DNA of 13,988 nucleotides from Eubacteriales bacterium (GTDB lineage Bacteria > Bacillota_A > Clostridia > Christensenellales > Aristaeellaceae), in assembly GCA_028692205.1 (NCBI GenBank), contig JAQUXV010000029.1, positions 1-13,988 of the forward strand, read 5' to 3'. Under the pieces are notes generated by a model. That model was not told where the DNA came from. It ran no database searches and was given only the letters and a program-made list of their open reading frames with translations. Positions 13,447 to 13,988 of the stretch are shown here, in pieces (the first letter of the stretch is position 1; each line of letters begins with the position of its first letter). Position numbers and translations under genes: made by a program.

Positions 13447-13881
13447 ATGGCAGAAAGTTTAGCACATACAAAATGGGTATGCAAGTATCATATCGTATTC
13501 ACGCCGAAGTATAGGCGCAAAGTTATATACCATGAACTACGTAAAGATATACAGGAGATTATAGTAGATTTATGTAAGTGGAAAGGAGTTAAGATTATAG
13601 AAGGACATATGATGCCTGATCACATACATCTTCTATTAAGCATACCTCCGAAATACAGCGTGTCACAATTCATGGGATATCTGAAGGGCAAGAGTGCTAT
13701 GATGATATTTGAAAGACATTCCAATTTAAAGTACAAGTATGGGAACCGAAATTTCTGGGCAACGGGATACTATGTGAGCACAGTTGGTTTGAACACCTCA
13801 ACAGTGCAAAAGTATATCCGGGAGCAGGAAAAAGCAGATCAAGTGGTCTGCCCCCGATTGGTGTGCCAAAACGAGAGTTAG
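13447..13881 (+). CDS. tnpA: IS200/IS605-family transposase TnpA (HUH Y1 type)
   Basis: A 144-residue single-domain HUH endonuclease, the usual Y1 transposase size. The metal-binding HUH motif is H59 and H61 in MPDHIHLLLSI (56-66). The nucleophilic tyrosine is Y123 in TVQKYIREQ (119-127), the correct distance from the HUH pair. The opening HTKWVCKYHIVFTPKYRRKV (7-26) is highly typical. All catalytic residues are present, so the enzyme may be active. It moves the element as single-stranded DNA by peel-and-paste at replication forks. The start at 13447 follows the GAAAGGA site by nine bases; an ATG at 13402 lies in the loop of the leader stem and is unlikely. Codon use is AT-richer than the sugar operon, in line with transfer. 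Confidence 0.93.
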   Translation: MAESLAHTKWVCKYHIVFTPKYRRKVIYHELRKDIQEIIVDLCKWKGVKIIEGHMMPDHIHLLLSIPPKYSVSQFMGYLKGKSAMMIFERHSNLKYKYGNRNFWATGYYVSTVGLNTSTVQKYIREQEKADQVVCPRLVCQNES

Positions 13882-13884
13882 TAA

Positions 13885-13988
13885 ATGCCGACTTTCGGCA
13901 TGAAAACCTTTGTTACTGCTTGGCAGTATCGTAACGGAATCCGGCTTGGCTGTCAAGGGCGGCGAAGCCGTTCATTTTACCCTTGATA
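13885..13988. repeat. Hairpins downstream of tnpA, probably the IS200 right-end region
   Basis: Three inverted repeats follow the transposase stop codon: ATGCCGA/TCGGCAT (13885-13891 and 13895-13901), TACTGC/GCAGTA (13914-13919 and 13923-13928), and TCAAGGG/CCCTTGA (13953-13959 and 13980-13986). The last encloses a CGGC/GCCG mini-hairpin. One of the latter two is probably the right-end recognition hairpin. The cleavage point, and any DNA beyond the element, lies at or past the window edge. Confidence 0.5.

Larger units (their letters stand above)
13316..13988 (+). mobile_element. IS200/IS605-family insertion sequence (left end in window, right end at or beyond edge)
   Basis: The element is recognised by its HUH transposase gene, a left subterminal hairpin and further hairpins after the transposase. 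It has a visibly lower GC content than the sugar operon. It lies inside the 5' part of the surface-protein gene. Family members have no terminal inverted repeats and make no target duplication, so the exact left tip cannot be fixed; it should lie within about 20 bases of 13316. No TnpB or RNA-guided nuclease gene is present up to the right edge. Confidence 0.8.

Noticed and set aside
13447..13988. TnpB and omega-RNA of an IS605-type element
   Set aside because: After tnpA only short hairpins remain up to the window edge; no TnpB reading frame begins, so the element looks like the IS200 type with tnpA only, as far as can be seen.

Overview
The window looks like chromosomal accessory DNA from a fairly GC-rich (mid-50s %) Bacillota/Clostridia-type bacterium. 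This rests on strong AGGAGG-type ribosome sites, a canonical sigma-A promoter, a ribose-type ABC transporter, an anti-sigma-like (DUF4179-type) surface protein remnant and clostridial-looking IS elements. The lineage is an inference; there is no rRNA or tRNA to anchor it.

Layout. Positions 1-767 (minus) hold the N-terminal half of an IS1182-family transposase that runs off the left edge. Positions 768-1105 are non-coding and may carry a relic of another IS end. An IclR-family regulator (1106-1888, minus) is divergent from a long plus-strand operon. The roughly 310-base intergenic region holds a perfect-consensus sigma-70/A promoter (TTGACA, 17 bases, TATAAT) for the operon, a weaker promoter for the regulator, and several palindromes that are candidate operators.

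The operon (2200-12245) has ten genes: KDPG/KHG-type aldolase; ribose-type ABC permease, ATPase and substrate-binding protein; aldo/keto reductase; small VOC (glyoxalase-fold) protein; FGGY sugar kinase; GntR/UTRA regulator; PfkB kinase of the 2-keto-3-deoxygluconate kinase type; DeoC-type aldolase. The simplest reading is uptake of a sugar, sugar acid or polyol, redox or isomer adjustment by the reductase and VOC protein, and phosphorylation by two kinases. Two Schiff-base aldolases would then cleave the products: PfkB with KDPG aldolase gives pyruvate plus a C3 phosphate, and FGGY kinase with the DeoC-like aldolase gives a second split. The substrate cannot be read from the sequence, and no dehydratase or dehydrogenase that would make a 2-keto-3-deoxy acid is present. 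Two ligand-sensing regulators of different families (IclR, GntR/UTRA) suggest two-signal control.

Downstream, a minus-strand gene for a surface-exposed anti-sigma-like protein (12418 to about 13315) is a pseudogene. Its 5' end is cut off by an IS200/IS605-type element, and its remaining N-terminal part is split from the body by a one-base shift in a T7 run. The IS200 element (about 13316 to the right edge) carries an intact HUH transposase gene, a left-end hairpin, and a 17-bp perfect stem that buries the transposase ribosome-binding site.

The window is therefore a carbohydrate-catabolism locus flanked on both sides by transposable elements. No CRISPR array, tRNA or rRNA was found.
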